64,000 nt of DNA from an uncultured Clostridium sp. (GCA_900538475.1 UPYT01000004.1:1-64000), one strand, 5' to 3'. Counted from the stretch's first letter, positions 53,513 through 62,519 are shown. The notes: a model not told the origin generated them from the letters alone. Program-made: numbers and translations.

Positions 53513-54723
53513 TATTGGCGGACGATGAACAATATGAGCGGGAATATCTGGAGCGGATAATCCAGGAAAGCTATCCGGGTCTTCTGGAGATTGTGGATAC
53601 GGCTGTAGATGGAGTTGATCTGATGGAAAAGCTGGAGCGGTGTAAGCCTCATATTGTTCTTCTGGATATAAAAATGCCCAGAATGAATGGGCTGGAGGCG
53701 GCAGATCAGATTCGAAAGAAGTATCCAGATATTCAGATGGTGGTGATTTCTGCTTACAGTGATTTTTCATTTGCTAAGCAGGCTTTGAAGCTGGGAGTGA
53801 CGGATTATCTTCTGAAGCCTTATCTGGATTCGGAACTGCGCGAAACTCTGGACAAAGTAATTTCCCGATCCAGAGAGCGAGAAGATTCTCTGGATCTTCT
53901 ATCTTATTCCGGAATAGAACAGGATTCGAATGATTTTGATTTTTATCGGGATTTGGAAAAAGATCTGTTGTGGAATCTGTTTTTCCGGAGAATGGAAGCA
54001 GAATCTATGAAACGTCGTTTGGCTTTGTGGGAAGTTGGCGAGGGGTGGATGAAAGTGGTTCTGATTTCCAGTCCGGCACTTGTGTCCATGGGAGGGTTTT
54101 CGCAGGAGGTTCTGAAAAATTATTTTCATATGGCAGGAGTAAAGGTGCTTAACAGCATTTGGATGGATCAGATGGCTATTCTTTTGTATTCGGAGCAGGA
54201 AGATGCATTTACAGAGCTGACTGGCTGTACTAGGAGAGCAAGAGATTATCTGGCAGGGGAAAGACAGATTCCAGTAGCCTGCGGAGTCAGCGGAACATGC
54301 AGCAGTCCAGAGGAGCTGCCGGAGGCCTACGAGGAGGCAGCTTCCTATATTCGTGATTATTATGGAGATGATGTACACCAATCCTTTATGGAGAGAACAG
54401 AAGGAATGAAACAGATCTGCCAACTGGAGGAGAAAATCAGCACTGCCCTAGCTGCAGAGGAACGGGAGGATGGAGAAGAGCTTTTAACAGAGCTGATAGA
54501 AGAACTGGAAAGGCATTTGATGTATCAGGATCTGGCAGTGAAACTGAATTTCGGAAGAAGTTTGATGACGATTATTCGGAATATTAATCAGATGCCGGGA
54601 ATTCGGGTGAAAACCAAGGAGGCTGTGGCTCGGTTTGAAAAGCTGGGGCAGCTGAATTTCAGCGGTGAGAATCTGAAATACCACGCAGATTATTTTTCAG
54701 AAATGAAAATCCAGAGGGTGTGA
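53500..54723 (+). CDS. YesN-like response regulator without visible DNA-binding domain
   Basis: This 407-residue protein has a receiver domain (1-125) with D56 in LLDIKMPRMNG and the conserved lysine in DYLLKPY. About 280 residues follow that resemble the linker of YesN-type regulators. The AraC-type helix-turn-helix pair that should occupy the last 100 residues is not present: the protein ends HADYFSEMKIQRV. No frameshifted HTH remnant was seen downstream, where the binding-protein gene starts at once. CAGGAGGAAG precedes the ATG. Confidence 0.85.
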   Translation: MLRVILADDEQYEREYLERIIQESYPGLLEIVDTAVDGVDLMEKLERCKPHIVLLDIKMPRMNGLEAADQIRKKYPDIQMVVISAYSDFSFAKQALKLGVTDYLLKPYLDSELRETLDKVISRSREREDSLDLLSYSGIEQDSNDFDFYRDLEKDLLWNLFFRRMEAESMKRRLALWEVGEGWMKVVLISSPALVSMGGFSQEVLKNYFHMAGVKVLNSIWMDQMAILLYSEQEDAFTELTGCTRRARDYLAGERQIPVACGVSGTCSSPEELPEAYEEAASYIRDYYGDDVHQSFMERTEGMKQICQLEEKISTALAAEEREDGEELLTELIEELERHLMYQDLAVKLNFGRSLMTIIRNINQMPGIRVKTKEAVARFEKLGQLNFSGENLKYHADYFSEMKIQRV

Positions 54724-54743
54724 CCAAAACGGAGGAAAAGCGG

Positions 54744-55781
54744 ATGAAAGGAACTCTGAGGCTGTCTCTGTTTGTGGCAATAGTTTCTCTGGCAGGAGCG
54801 TTTGGGCAGACGGGATGTGGGTCAGTATTACAGGGAGAGCATAAGGAAAAGCAGAGAATAACAGAGCCTGAGCTGGTTCTCTGTTATGGGGAGGTCAATC
54901 AGGAAGGCCATATTATGACAGATTCTGCCAAGTATTTTGCAGGGCGGGTGGAAGAACTGAGCGGAGGGCGGATAACTGTAGAAATTTATCCGTCAGGCCA
55001 GATGGGAGATGATGCCCAGTGCTATGAGGCGATGAAAATGGGCGCGCTGGATCTATATAGGGGAAACAGCGCCTCGCTGGCAGAGTGTGGGGATCTGATG
55101 ATTTCAGCTCTGGCGCTGCCTTATATTTTCCGGGATAGGGAGCATTTCTGGAAAGTGTGCAGAAGTAACCTTGGAAAGGAAATTCTGGAGGATATCCAGA
55201 ACCACAATACCGGAATGATTGGGCTTGCATATCTGGATGAAGGGGCGAGAAATTTTTTAACGACAGATTCTCCTGTAAGAAGACTGGAGGATATGAAAAA
55301 CCGGAAAATTAGAATGCAGATTTCTGATCTGATGGAGGATACGGTGGCTGCTCTTGGGGCGGAGGCGGTTCCTATTTCCTATGCAGAGCTGTATACGGCT
55401 TTGGAATCTGGAAGTGTTGAGGGAGCAGAAAACCCTCCGATCAGCTATTACTATAATCGATTTTATGAGGTAGCTCCTTATTATGTAAAGGATTGTCATA
55501 CCTATGCTCCAGGCGTGATTCTGGCAAGCCAGGTGACCTGGGAAAATTTAACAGAGGATCAGAGGTATGTACTGTTAACGGCAGCAGAGCTGACCCAGGA
55601 ATATAATAAAAAAGAGATTGAACAGGCGGATGAACAGGCCTACAAAAATCTGGAATGGATGGGCGTAGAGATTACAGAAGTGGAGGATCCGGAGGCGTGG
55701 AGAGAGGCTATGAAGCCGGTTTATGAAAAGTATGGTTCCAGGTTTCGGAGTGTAATCCAGAGAGTTCAGGCCATGAAATGA
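54744..55781 (+). CDS. DctP-type TRAP substrate-binding protein, in a sensor operon
   Basis: This 345-residue exported binding protein has an N-terminal signal with a possible lipoprotein cysteine (GQTGC, residues 20-24; the -3 residue is atypical). The DctP fold shows GGRITVEIYPSGQMGDD, the conserved arginine in KIRMQISDLM and ALESGSVEGAENPP. GGAGG lies 8 bases before the ATG at 54744; the frame open from 54720 overlaps the regulator stop. It is clearly diverged from the two DctP proteins downstream. No permease follows, so it may be a co-sensor for the kinase instead of a transport component. Confidence 0.88.
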   Translation: MKGTLRLSLFVAIVSLAGAFGQTGCGSVLQGEHKEKQRITEPELVLCYGEVNQEGHIMTDSAKYFAGRVEELSGGRITVEIYPSGQMGDDAQCYEAMKMGALDLYRGNSASLAECGDLMISALALPYIFRDREHFWKVCRSNLGKEILEDIQNHNTGMIGLAYLDEGARNFLTTDSPVRRLEDMKNRKIRMQISDLMEDTVAALGAEAVPISYAELYTALESGSVEGAENPPISYYYNRFYEVAPYYVKDCHTYAPGVILASQVTWENLTEDQRYVLLTAAELTQEYNKKEIEQADEQAYKNLEWMGVEITEVEDPEAWREAMKPVYEKYGSRFRSVIQRVQAMK

Positions 55782-55900
55782 GAAGACCGGAAGCGGAAAG
55801 CACAGATGTTGGAATGAAATGGCTGTATATAAAATGTATGGGAAATACCCATAACTGCAAATGAAGAAGCATATAAATGACAGATAAAGGAGAAAAGACT

Positions 55901-56986
55901 ATGAATTACGGACTGATGAAGCTGCCAAGAAACCGGGTGCGCCGCAATTATCTGGGAGGAGCAGGGATTGATCGTCTCCACGGAGAGAGTGTGTGCCGTG
56001 ATAATGACCAGCCAGAGGAATGGGTTGGATCTATGGTAGAAGCAGTAAATCCAGGGATGGAACCAGTGGATAAGGAAGGTCTTGCAAAGGTAGAGACAGA
56101 AGATGGAGAATTTTTCCTGCGAGATCTGGTAGATAGATCCAGAAAATATTATCTGGGAGACAGCATTCACAAAGATGGAACCTGGCAGCTGAGCTTTCTT
56201 TTGAAAATTCTGGATTCAGCTATGCGCCTTCATGTACAGGTTCATCCCACAACCCAGTTTGCGAATGAGGTAATGGGAAAGCCCTACGGAAAACTGGAAT
56301 GCTATTATATTTTAAAGGTGAGGGAGGGAATTGATCCCTATATTCGCCTGGGATTTCAGCATGCACCGACCCGGGAGGACTGGAAAGCAATTGTAGAAGC
56401 TCAGAATATGGAAAAAATGGATGCCTGTTTTGAGAAGATTCCGGTAAAGCCGGGAGAGGTATGGTATATTCCAGGAGGAATGCCTCACGCAATCGGAGAG
56501 GGAATTACCATGCTGGAAATTATGGAGCCATCGGATCTGGTGGTGCGCTGCGAATTTTCACGGGAAGGGATTGTAGTTCCGGAGGAAGCGCGGTTTATGG
56601 GCCGAGGGCTGGATTTTTGCCTTGACATTTTTGATTATACAGAATATTCTAAAGAGGAAATTGTGGATCGCTGCCGGATTAAGCCGGAAATTTTGGCAAA
56701 AACAGACTCCTATGAGCGTCAGCGCTTGGTAGGAGAGACATTGACGTCCTGCTTTTTTGTGGACAAGGTGGAGGCATGGAAGCCCTCTGCAATTACCCAC
56801 AATGAAAAGTTTACACTTGGAGTGGTATGCAGTGGTTCTTGCATTTTAGAGCAGGAAGGACAGCAGATTCGCCTGAAACAGGGAGACAGCTTTGCTATTG
56901 CGGCGGCAGTGAAGCAGTGGAATATTCTTCCAGAGGAGGAAACAGAGCTTGTGATTGTATATCCAGGAAAGAATATGGAAGAATAA
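55901..56986 (+). CDS. manA: Mannose-6-phosphate isomerase class I
   Basis: This 361-residue zinc enzyme interconverts mannose 6-phosphate and fructose 6-phosphate. Metal ligands are visible in LHVQVHP (Q and H), KLECYYIL (E) and GGMPHAIGEGI (H). The C-terminal cupin includes the RLKQGDSFAI segment. AAAGGAG precedes the ATG. It lies between the two-component/binding-protein operon and the TRAP operons, which suggests sugar or sugar-acid metabolism for the island. Manose-type specificity is not proven, since the family includes paralogues. Confidence 0.9.
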   Translation: MNYGLMKLPRNRVRRNYLGGAGIDRLHGESVCRDNDQPEEWVGSMVEAVNPGMEPVDKEGLAKVETEDGEFFLRDLVDRSRKYYLGDSIHKDGTWQLSFLLKILDSAMRLHVQVHPTTQFANEVMGKPYGKLECYYILKVREGIDPYIRLGFQHAPTREDWKAIVEAQNMEKMDACFEKIPVKPGEVWYIPGGMPHAIGEGITMLEIMEPSDLVVRCEFSREGIVVPEEARFMGRGLDFCLDIFDYTEYSKEEIVDRCRIKPEILAKTDSYERQRLVGETLTSCFFVDKVEAWKPSAITHNEKFTLGVVCSGSCILEQEGQQIRLKQGDSFAIAAAVKQWNILPEEETELVIVYPGKNMEE

Positions 56987-57027
56987 CGGAAAACTGAAAA
57001 TAGAAAGAATAAGTAAAGAGAGCAGAA

Positions 57028-57070
57028 ATAGCGCTAAGAAAACGTTTATAAAACGCTAAAAATACGCTAA
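57028..57070. promoter_or_regulatory. 11-bp periodic CG-centred operator array, TRAP operon 1
   Basis: CG-centred elements CGCTAA (57032), CGTTTA (57043, part of AAACGTTT), CGCTAA (57054) and CGCTAA (57065) recur at exactly 11 bp. The array ends 17 bases before the -35 at 57087. Confidence 0.6.
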
Positions 57071-57086
57071 GACTGACTCTCTTTTC

Positions 57087-57115
57087 TTGACTTCAAATAT
57101 GTAAACGTTTATATT
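57087..57115 (+). promoter_or_regulatory. Promoter of TRAP operon 1 with overlapping AAACGTTT operator
   Basis: TTGACT (57087-57092), 17 bp and TATATT (57110-57115) form the promoter. The operator TGTAAACGTTTATA (57100-57113) overlaps the -10. A half-arm GTAACTATTCAG of the palindromic repeat family lies near 57136. Confidence 0.75.
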
Positions 57116-57166
57116 TTGTATAGCATCAAAATTTTCGTAACTATTCAGAGAAGGAGAGGTATTGGT

Positions 57167-58213
57167 ATGAAAAGAAAACATGTTTTAGCAGGGGTTCTTG
57201 CAGTGGCAATGACAATGCTCAGCGCATGCAGCGGTATGCCGGGAATGGGAAACGCACAGCCGGCAGCTGGTGAAGGAAGCAGCACGGGAGAGGGGCAGGA
57301 TAAGGTATATGAGCTGAAGATATCCACCTCACAGACAGAACAGTCTCTGATTACCAGAAATTATCAGAAGCTGGCAGATGAACTAAATGAACGCTCTGGT
57401 GGAAGGCTGAAAGTAACGGTTTTTCCGGCAGGACAGTTGGGAAGTGATGAGGATGTATTGGAGCAGGCTATTCAGGGTGCTAATGTGGCAGTTAATACGG
57501 ATGCATCCCGTATGGGGCAGTATGTAAAGGATTTTTCCATTCTGATGATGGGTTATTTTGCAGATAATTATGATGAATGTTATAAGGTTACTCAGACAGA
57601 TACCTTTAAAGGGTGGTGTGAGACTCTGTCAAAGGATCACGGTATCAAGATTCTTTCCTTTGCTTTTTATGACGGTCCCCGCCAGTTTATGACGAACAAG
57701 GAAATCAAAACTCCTGAGGATTTAAATGGTATGAGAATCCGAACCATTGGTCAGGAGGTATGTACTGAGACAATCCAGGCAATGGGAGCAACCCCCATTT
57801 CTATGTCCTGGGGTGAGGTTTATAACGGAATTCAGTCCAAAGCGCTGGAGGGCTGTGAGGTACAGAATACCTCAAGCTATCCGTCCAGAATTTATGAGGT
57901 ATGCAAGTATCAGGCTAAGACAAACCACTTCCAGCTGATGCAGGGACTGGTATGCGGACAGAATTGGTTTGAAAGTCTTCCGGAAGATCTGCAGACTCTT
58001 CTGGTTGAGACATCCAATGAAATTGGTAAGGAAACAGCGGCCAATGTTATGACCGAGGTAGAAGAAGCAGAGAAAAAGATGATTGAGGCAGGCGTTACTG
58101 TAACGGAACCGGATCCGGCACCCTTTAAGGCAGCGGTAGATCCGATTTATGATAAGCTGGGATATACCGAGTTAAGAGAGCAGCTGTATAAGGAAATTGG
58201 AAAAACCAATTAA
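57167..58213 (+). CDS. dctP: TRAP substrate-binding lipoprotein DctP, copy 1
   Basis: This 348-residue lipoprotein has lipobox LSAC (cysteine near 22), a short Gly/Gln-rich tether, then a DctP fold with GGRLKVTVFPAGQLGSDED, the carboxylate-binding arginine region GMRIRTIGQEV and SKALEGCEVQNTSSYP. It captures a carboxylated substrate and hands it to DctQM. AAGGAGAG precedes the ATG at 57167. It is near-identical over the mature domain to the protein at 61430-62470. Confidence 0.93.
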   Translation: MKRKHVLAGVLAVAMTMLSACSGMPGMGNAQPAAGEGSSTGEGQDKVYELKISTSQTEQSLITRNYQKLADELNERSGGRLKVTVFPAGQLGSDEDVLEQAIQGANVAVNTDASRMGQYVKDFSILMMGYFADNYDECYKVTQTDTFKGWCETLSKDHGIKILSFAFYDGPRQFMTNKEIKTPEDLNGMRIRTIGQEVCTETIQAMGATPISMSWGEVYNGIQSKALEGCEVQNTSSYPSRIYEVCKYQAKTNHFQLMQGLVCGQNWFESLPEDLQTLLVETSNEIGKETAANVMTEVEEAEKKMIEAGVTVTEPDPAPFKAAVDPIYDKLGYTELREQLYKEIGKTN

Positions 58214-58267
58214 CTGAATACAGTGACAGAGAAATGATTTTGAAACATTTTGGAATGAGGAAATGAT

Positions 58268-58750
58268 ATGAAAAAGATTTCTGAGAAGATATTGAAAATT
58301 GAGGAGATACTGGCAGGAGGCATGCTGATTCTGATTTCCGTTCTGGTATTTTTGTCAGCAGTGGCAAGAACCATAGGAATGCCGGTGAACTGGGCACAGG
58401 ATGTATCACTGCTTGCCTTTGCATGGCTGACCTTTATTGGCTCAGATATTATTGCAAAAAGTGGAAGCCTGATTCGGATTGATATGCTGGCAGATAAGCT
58501 TCCAGCTTCCGTGCAGAAAATTCTGACCCTGATTTTTGATGTAATGATGGTGTTATTTTTGCTGATTCTTATTGTATATGGATTTATGTTGGTATCTCAG
58601 AGCTGGAACAGAACCTTTAATACCTTGAAAATGAGTTATGCCTGGTGTACGCTGGCCGTTCCGATTGGTTCTTTTTTGATGATTTTTACCATTATAGGAA
58701 AACTGATAGGGGATATTCGCAGACCAGTTGGAGAATGGAGGAATAAATAA
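58268..58750 (+). CDS. dctQ: TRAP small permease DctQ, copy 1
   Basis: This 160-residue protein has four membrane helices and the core ARTIGMPVNWAQDVSLLAFAWLTF with SGSLIRIDML. It forms the transport unit with DctM, whose ATG overlaps its stop by one base (TAATG). It is almost the same protein as at 62585-63061. Confidence 0.92.
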   Translation: MKKISEKILKIEEILAGGMLILISVLVFLSAVARTIGMPVNWAQDVSLLAFAWLTFIGSDIIAKSGSLIRIDMLADKLPASVQKILTLIFDVMMVLFLLILIVYGFMLVSQSWNRTFNTLKMSYAWCTLAVPIGSFLMIFTIIGKLIGDIRRPVGEWRNK

Positions 58751-60036
58751 TGTTAAGTGCTATTGGTTTTTTCTTAATTCTTCTGTTTTTGGGAATGCCG
58801 GTGGCATTTGCCATTGCAGTTTCAGGTTTTGCTTTTTTTGTGATGCGTCCTGAAATTCCGTGGACGATTCTGGTACAGAAATCTCTGTCAACCACTCAGT
58901 CCTTTACCATGCTGGCTATTCCGCTGTTTATTTTTGCAGGAAACCTGATGAATAATACAGGAATTACGACCCGTCTGATTAAGCTGGCTAATGTTCTGAC
59001 TGGTCATATGTATGGCTCCATTGGTCAGGTATCCGTTGTACTTTCCACTCTGATGGGCGGTGTATCTGGCTCGGCTGTTGCAGATGCGGCTATGGAGTGC
59101 CGAATTCTGGGACCGGAGATGACCAAGAGAGGATATGCTCCTGGATGGGCAGCAGCAGTCAATTGCCTGACAGGCCTGATTGTAGCAACCATTCCTCCGT
59201 CTATGGGCTTGATTCTTTATGGAACTGTAGGTGAGGTATCCATTGGACGTTTGTTTGTAGCTGGTTTTGTCCCGGGAATTATCATGTGTATCTTTATGAT
59301 GATTGCAACGTCTTGGTCAGCAAGACATCTTGGCTATCAGCCGGATCACAAGAAACCCTCTTCCTTCCATGAAATTGTAAAATGCTGTGTGGAAAGTATT
59401 TGGGCTCTGTTGTTCCCGATTCTTCTGATTGTACTGATTCGTTTTGGCGTTATGACACCTTCCGAATCCGGCGCTTTTGCTGTATTTTACGCTCTGATTG
59501 TAGGTGCGTTTATTTACAAGGAATTGACACTGGAGAGTTTCAAAAAATGTGTTATTGACAGTGTAAAGGATCTGTCTGTGATTACCATGATTCTGGCATT
59601 TTCCGGAATCTTCAGCTACGGTGTTGTATTTGATCAGCTTCCAAAAACTCTGGCAACTATGCTGATTGGATTGACCAGCAATAAATATGTGTTGATTCTT
59701 TTGATTATTATTATGCTGACAGTATTTGGTATGTTTATGGAAACAACCGTAATTACTCTGATTGTAACTCCGATTTTGATTCCTGTTATTAGTCAGTACG
59801 GAATTGATCCAGTACACTTTGGAATCATTATGATGACAGTTGTTACTATGGGATGTTCCACACCGCCGGTAGGAGTAGCTCTTTATACCTGCTCAAATAT
59901 TATGAATTGTTCTGTAGAGGAAACCACGAAATACGCGATTCCGCTGTATATTGCTATTTTTGCAACTTTGGCAATCGCTGTATTCTTCCCGGATTTAATC
60001 CTGCTTCTTCCAAATTTGGTATACGGAGCAGCATAA
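58750..60036 (+). CDS. dctM: TRAP large permease DctM, copy 1
   Basis: This 428-residue, about 12-helix channel protein has LMGGVSGSAVADAAMECRILG, ATIPPSMGLILYG and MGCSTPPVGVALY signatures. It is the last gene of the dctPQM operon before a strong terminator. The C-terminus ends ILLLPNLVYGAA. It is near-identical to the truncated copy at the window end. Confidence 0.94.
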   Translation: MLSAIGFFLILLFLGMPVAFAIAVSGFAFFVMRPEIPWTILVQKSLSTTQSFTMLAIPLFIFAGNLMNNTGITTRLIKLANVLTGHMYGSIGQVSVVLSTLMGGVSGSAVADAAMECRILGPEMTKRGYAPGWAAAVNCLTGLIVATIPPSMGLILYGTVGEVSIGRLFVAGFVPGIIMCIFMMIATSWSARHLGYQPDHKKPSSFHEIVKCCVESIWALLFPILLIVLIRFGVMTPSESGAFAVFYALIVGAFIYKELTLESFKKCVIDSVKDLSVITMILAFSGIFSYGVVFDQLPKTLATMLIGLTSNKYVLILLIIIMLTVFGMFMETTVITLIVTPILIPVISQYGIDPVHFGIIMMTVVTMGCSTPPVGVALYTCSNIMNCSVEETTKYAIPLYIAIFATLAIAVFFPDLILLLPNLVYGAA

Positions 60037-60048
60037 GATGGTAAAACA

Positions 60049-60104
60049 AAACAGCTCTGTTTTTTCAGGCATTGGATATGCCGAAGAGACAGGGCTGTTT
60101 TTAC
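60049..60104. terminator. Terminator between dctM copy 1 and the LacI-family gene
   Basis: AAACAGCTCTGT (60049-60060) pairs with ACAGGGCTGTTT (60089-60100) with one G-T, enclosing GGCAT/ATGCC, and is followed by TTAC. Both flanks are A/T-rich, so it can work for the convergent genes. Confidence 0.8.
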
Positions 60105-60133
60105 GTCACAGAATGAGCAGGGAATACAAGGTT

Positions 60134-61144
60134 TTATTCAATCGTTTTGTCTTTTACAGAGCTTCGGATCACCAGAGAAGCCTTCAAAACAGGAAGCTCC
60201 TGTAATTCTCCAGTTTCAATATAGTGATGAATAAAATCAACGGCAATCCTGGAGAGCTTCTTTACAGGAACCGAGACTGTGGATAGAGGCGGTGTAACAA
60301 AGTTTGCCATTGTGCAATCATCGTAGCCGAAAACGGAAAGATTTTCCGGAATCCGCAGGCCAAGAATGTAGGCGGCCCGGTATACGTTAAATGCGGTCAT
60401 GTCGTTGCAGGAAAAAATAGCTTCCGGTCGATTCGGTCTTTGAAGCATCTGAAGAATCCGGTTGGGAGTAGCGCCCATATCCTCTGGATTGATGTCAAAC
60501 AGAAGATTATTTGGCTCACAGGAAAGACCGTGAAGAGCCAGGGCGTCCATCATGCCAGCATAGCGTTCTTGATAAGTACCATTGTCAAAGCTCTGGAAAA
60601 GACCGCCAAAGTTAGTATGTCCCAGACGAATCATATAATCAACAGCCTCAAAGGCTGCTGTGCGGTTGTTTATCCGGAGACAATGGTCAGGATCATCCTC
60701 GAAATTCCGATTCAGACAGATATAGGGAATATGAAAGGTATTCAGCTTTTTTATATGTTCATGTTCTCCCGAGGTGGTACAGATAATCACTCCGGCAATG
60801 TCCATACCAATCAGATTGTCGAGAATCTGTTTTTCCTTTTCGAGATTATATTCCGTATTGCTCAGATAAAGAAGATAGCCTTTTTGGGAAGCATAGGCCT
60901 CCATATACTGTTCCAGCTTTGCATAATAGATATTAGTCAGAGAGGGGAGAATCAGCGCCAGTGTTTGCCGACGTCCTGTTTTCAAGTTGACAGCCAGGGT
61001 ATTGGGGCGGTAGTCCAGTTCCTTTACAGCGTCCATAATTTTCTGGCGGGTTTCCTCCTTCAGGTAACCTTTTCCGGAAAGGGCGCGGGAAACGGTACAT
61101 ACAGAAAAACCGCTTTTTTTTGCCACATCTTTGATGGTTGCCAT
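60134..61144 (-). CDS. LacI/GalR family transcriptional regulator
   Basis: This 336-residue repressor has an N-terminal LacI helix-turn-helix (MATIKDVAKKSGFSVCTVSRALSG), hinge helix with AVNLKTGRR, and a periplasmic-binding-like effector domain (60-330). It lies between two dctPQM operons, convergent to the first and divergent from the second. AAACGTTT-type operators, the usual core of this family, overlap the promoters of both operons. The effector is probably the TRAP substrate or a breakdown product (inference). Confidence 0.93.
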   Translation of the reverse strand: MATIKDVAKKSGFSVCTVSRALSGKGYLKEETRQKIMDAVKELDYRPNTLAVNLKTGRRQTLALILPSLTNIYYAKLEQYMEAYASQKGYLLYLSNTEYNLEKEKQILDNLIGMDIAGVIICTTSGEHEHIKKLNTFHIPYICLNRNFEDDPDHCLRINNRTAAFEAVDYMIRLGHTNFGGLFQSFDNGTYQERYAGMMDALALHGLSCEPNNLLFDINPEDMGATPNRILQMLQRPNRPEAIFSCNDMTAFNVYRAAYILGLRIPENLSVFGYDDCTMANFVTPPLSTVSVPVKKLSRIAVDFIHHYIETGELQELPVLKASLVIRSSVKDKTIE

Positions 61145-61212
61145 AAAGTACTTCTGTCTCCTTTCTGGGAATGGAAAAAATATATCCAGACTTTCCCGAT
61201 AATTATATGTTC

Positions 61213-61241
61213 ATTGTATCAGCAACAGTTGGTAAAGTCAA
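61213..61241 (-). promoter_or_regulatory. Promoter of the LacI-family gene
   Basis: On the minus strand TTGACT (61241-61236), 17 bp and TACAAT (61218-61213) form the promoter. No AAACGTTT operator overlaps it. Confidence 0.75.
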
Positions 61242-61290
61242 AAGGAAAATCCATGTCTTGTGTTTTGTAAAAATGAAAATTTGTGAAGAA

Positions 61291-61323
61291 TTCATAAAAA
61301 TTTCGCTAAAAAACTGTTAAAAA
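61291..61323. promoter_or_regulatory. 11-bp periodic array upstream of TRAP operon 2
   Basis: TTCATAAAAAT, TTCGCTAAAAA and ACTGTTAAAAA follow at 11-bp steps from 61291, ending 8 bases before the -35 at 61331. The middle unit shares CGCTAA with the array of operon 1. Confidence 0.45.
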
Positions 61324-61330
61324 TATCAGC

Positions 61331-61385
61331 TTGATTTTTTGTATGTAAACGATTATATTTATATTGTAACATATATAAACGTTTA
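61331..61385 (+). promoter_or_regulatory. Promoter and paired operators of TRAP operon 2
   Basis: TTGATT (61331-61336), 17 bp and TATATT (61354-61359) form the promoter. Operator TGTAAACGATTATA (61344-61357) overlaps the -10, and a second, AAACGTTT at 61377-61384, lies 30 bp downstream near the transcription start. Confidence 0.72.
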
Positions 61386-61429
61386 GCTTACGGGAAAAGC
61401 AAACGAATACAATGAAAAGGGGAAAAGAC

Positions 61430-62470
61430 ATGAAAAAAAGAGCAATTGTAGCAGGCGTTCTGGCAGCAGCAATGATGGCACTGACAGCGTGCAGTGGTAT
61501 GCCGGGTATGGGAAATGCGCAGCCGGCAGGAAATTCTGGTGATGCAGGTTCCAGTGACAAGGTGTACGAGCTGAAGATTTCCACCTCACAGACTGAGCAG
61601 GCTCTGATTACAAGAAACTATCAGAAGCTGGCTGACGAGCTGAATGAGAAATCCGGCGGAAGACTGAAAGTAACCGTATTTCCGGCTGGTCAGTTAGGAA
61701 GCGATGAGGATGTTCTGGAGCAGGCAATCCAGGGTGCAAACGTAGCAGTAAATACAGATGCTTCCCGTATGGGACAGTATGTTAAGGATTTCTCCATCCT
61801 GATGATGGGATATTTTGCAGATAACTATGATGAGTGTTATAAAGTAACACAGACTGATACCTTTAAGGGCTGGTGCGATACTCTGTCTAAGGATCATGGT
61901 GTAAAGATTCTGTCCTTCACCTTCTATGATGGTCCCCGTCAGTTTATGACTAATAAGCCCATCAATACTCCGGCAGATTTAGGCGGCCAGAGAATCCGTA
62001 CCATTGGCCAGGAGGTATGTACCGAGACCATTCAGGCTATGGGTGCAACTCCGATTTCCATGTCCTGGGGCGAGGTTTACAACGGAATTCAGTCCAAGGC
62101 ACTGGAAGGCTGCGAGGTACAGAATACATCCAGCTATCCGTCCAGAATTTATGAGGTATGTAAATATCAGTCCAAGACTAATCACTTCCAGCTGATGCAG
62201 GGTCTGGTTTGCGGACAGAGTTGGTTTGAGAGCCTTCCGGAGGATCTGCAGACTTTGTTAGTTGAGACTGCTACTGAGATGGGTAAGACCACCGCTGCTG
62301 ATGTTATGGCAGAGATTGAAGATGCTGAGAAGAAGATGGTAGAGGCTGGTGTAACTGTTATTGAGCCGGATGTAGCTCCTTTCAAGGAAGCGGTAGATCC
62401 GATTTATGACAAGCTGGGCTACACCGAGTTAAGAGAGCAGCTTTACAAGGAGATCGGCAAAACCAACTAA
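61430..62470 (+). CDS. dctP: TRAP substrate-binding lipoprotein DctP, copy 2
   Basis: This 346-residue lipoprotein has lipobox LTAC and the same GMPGMGNAQPA tether start as copy 1. The mature domain matches copy 1 almost throughout (for instance GQEVCTETIQAMGATPISMS), with differences concentrated in the tether and scattered surface sites. The ATG at 61430 follows AAAAGGGGA by 6 bases; an ATG at 61412 has none. Codon use is more biased than in copy 1, hinting at higher expression. Confidence 0.93.
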   Translation: MKKRAIVAGVLAAAMMALTACSGMPGMGNAQPAGNSGDAGSSDKVYELKISTSQTEQALITRNYQKLADELNEKSGGRLKVTVFPAGQLGSDEDVLEQAIQGANVAVNTDASRMGQYVKDFSILMMGYFADNYDECYKVTQTDTFKGWCDTLSKDHGVKILSFTFYDGPRQFMTNKPINTPADLGGQRIRTIGQEVCTETIQAMGATPISMSWGEVYNGIQSKALEGCEVQNTSSYPSRIYEVCKYQSKTNHFQLMQGLVCGQSWFESLPEDLQTLLVETATEMGKTTAADVMAEIEDAEKKMVEAGVTVIEPDVAPFKEAVDPIYDKLGYTELREQLYKEIGKTN

Positions 62471-62519
62471 GGAAAGCTGATAAAGGGCTTTACGAAGCCT
62501 TATGGAACAGATGACAGTC

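Noticed and set aside
60049..60104. Hairpin considered as an operator of the LacI-family gene
   Set aside because: It lies at the 3' ends of two convergent genes and has terminator features.
60440..61270. 276-codon plus-strand frame opposite the LacI-family gene
   Set aside because: Antisense shadow of a clear LacI-family repressor.
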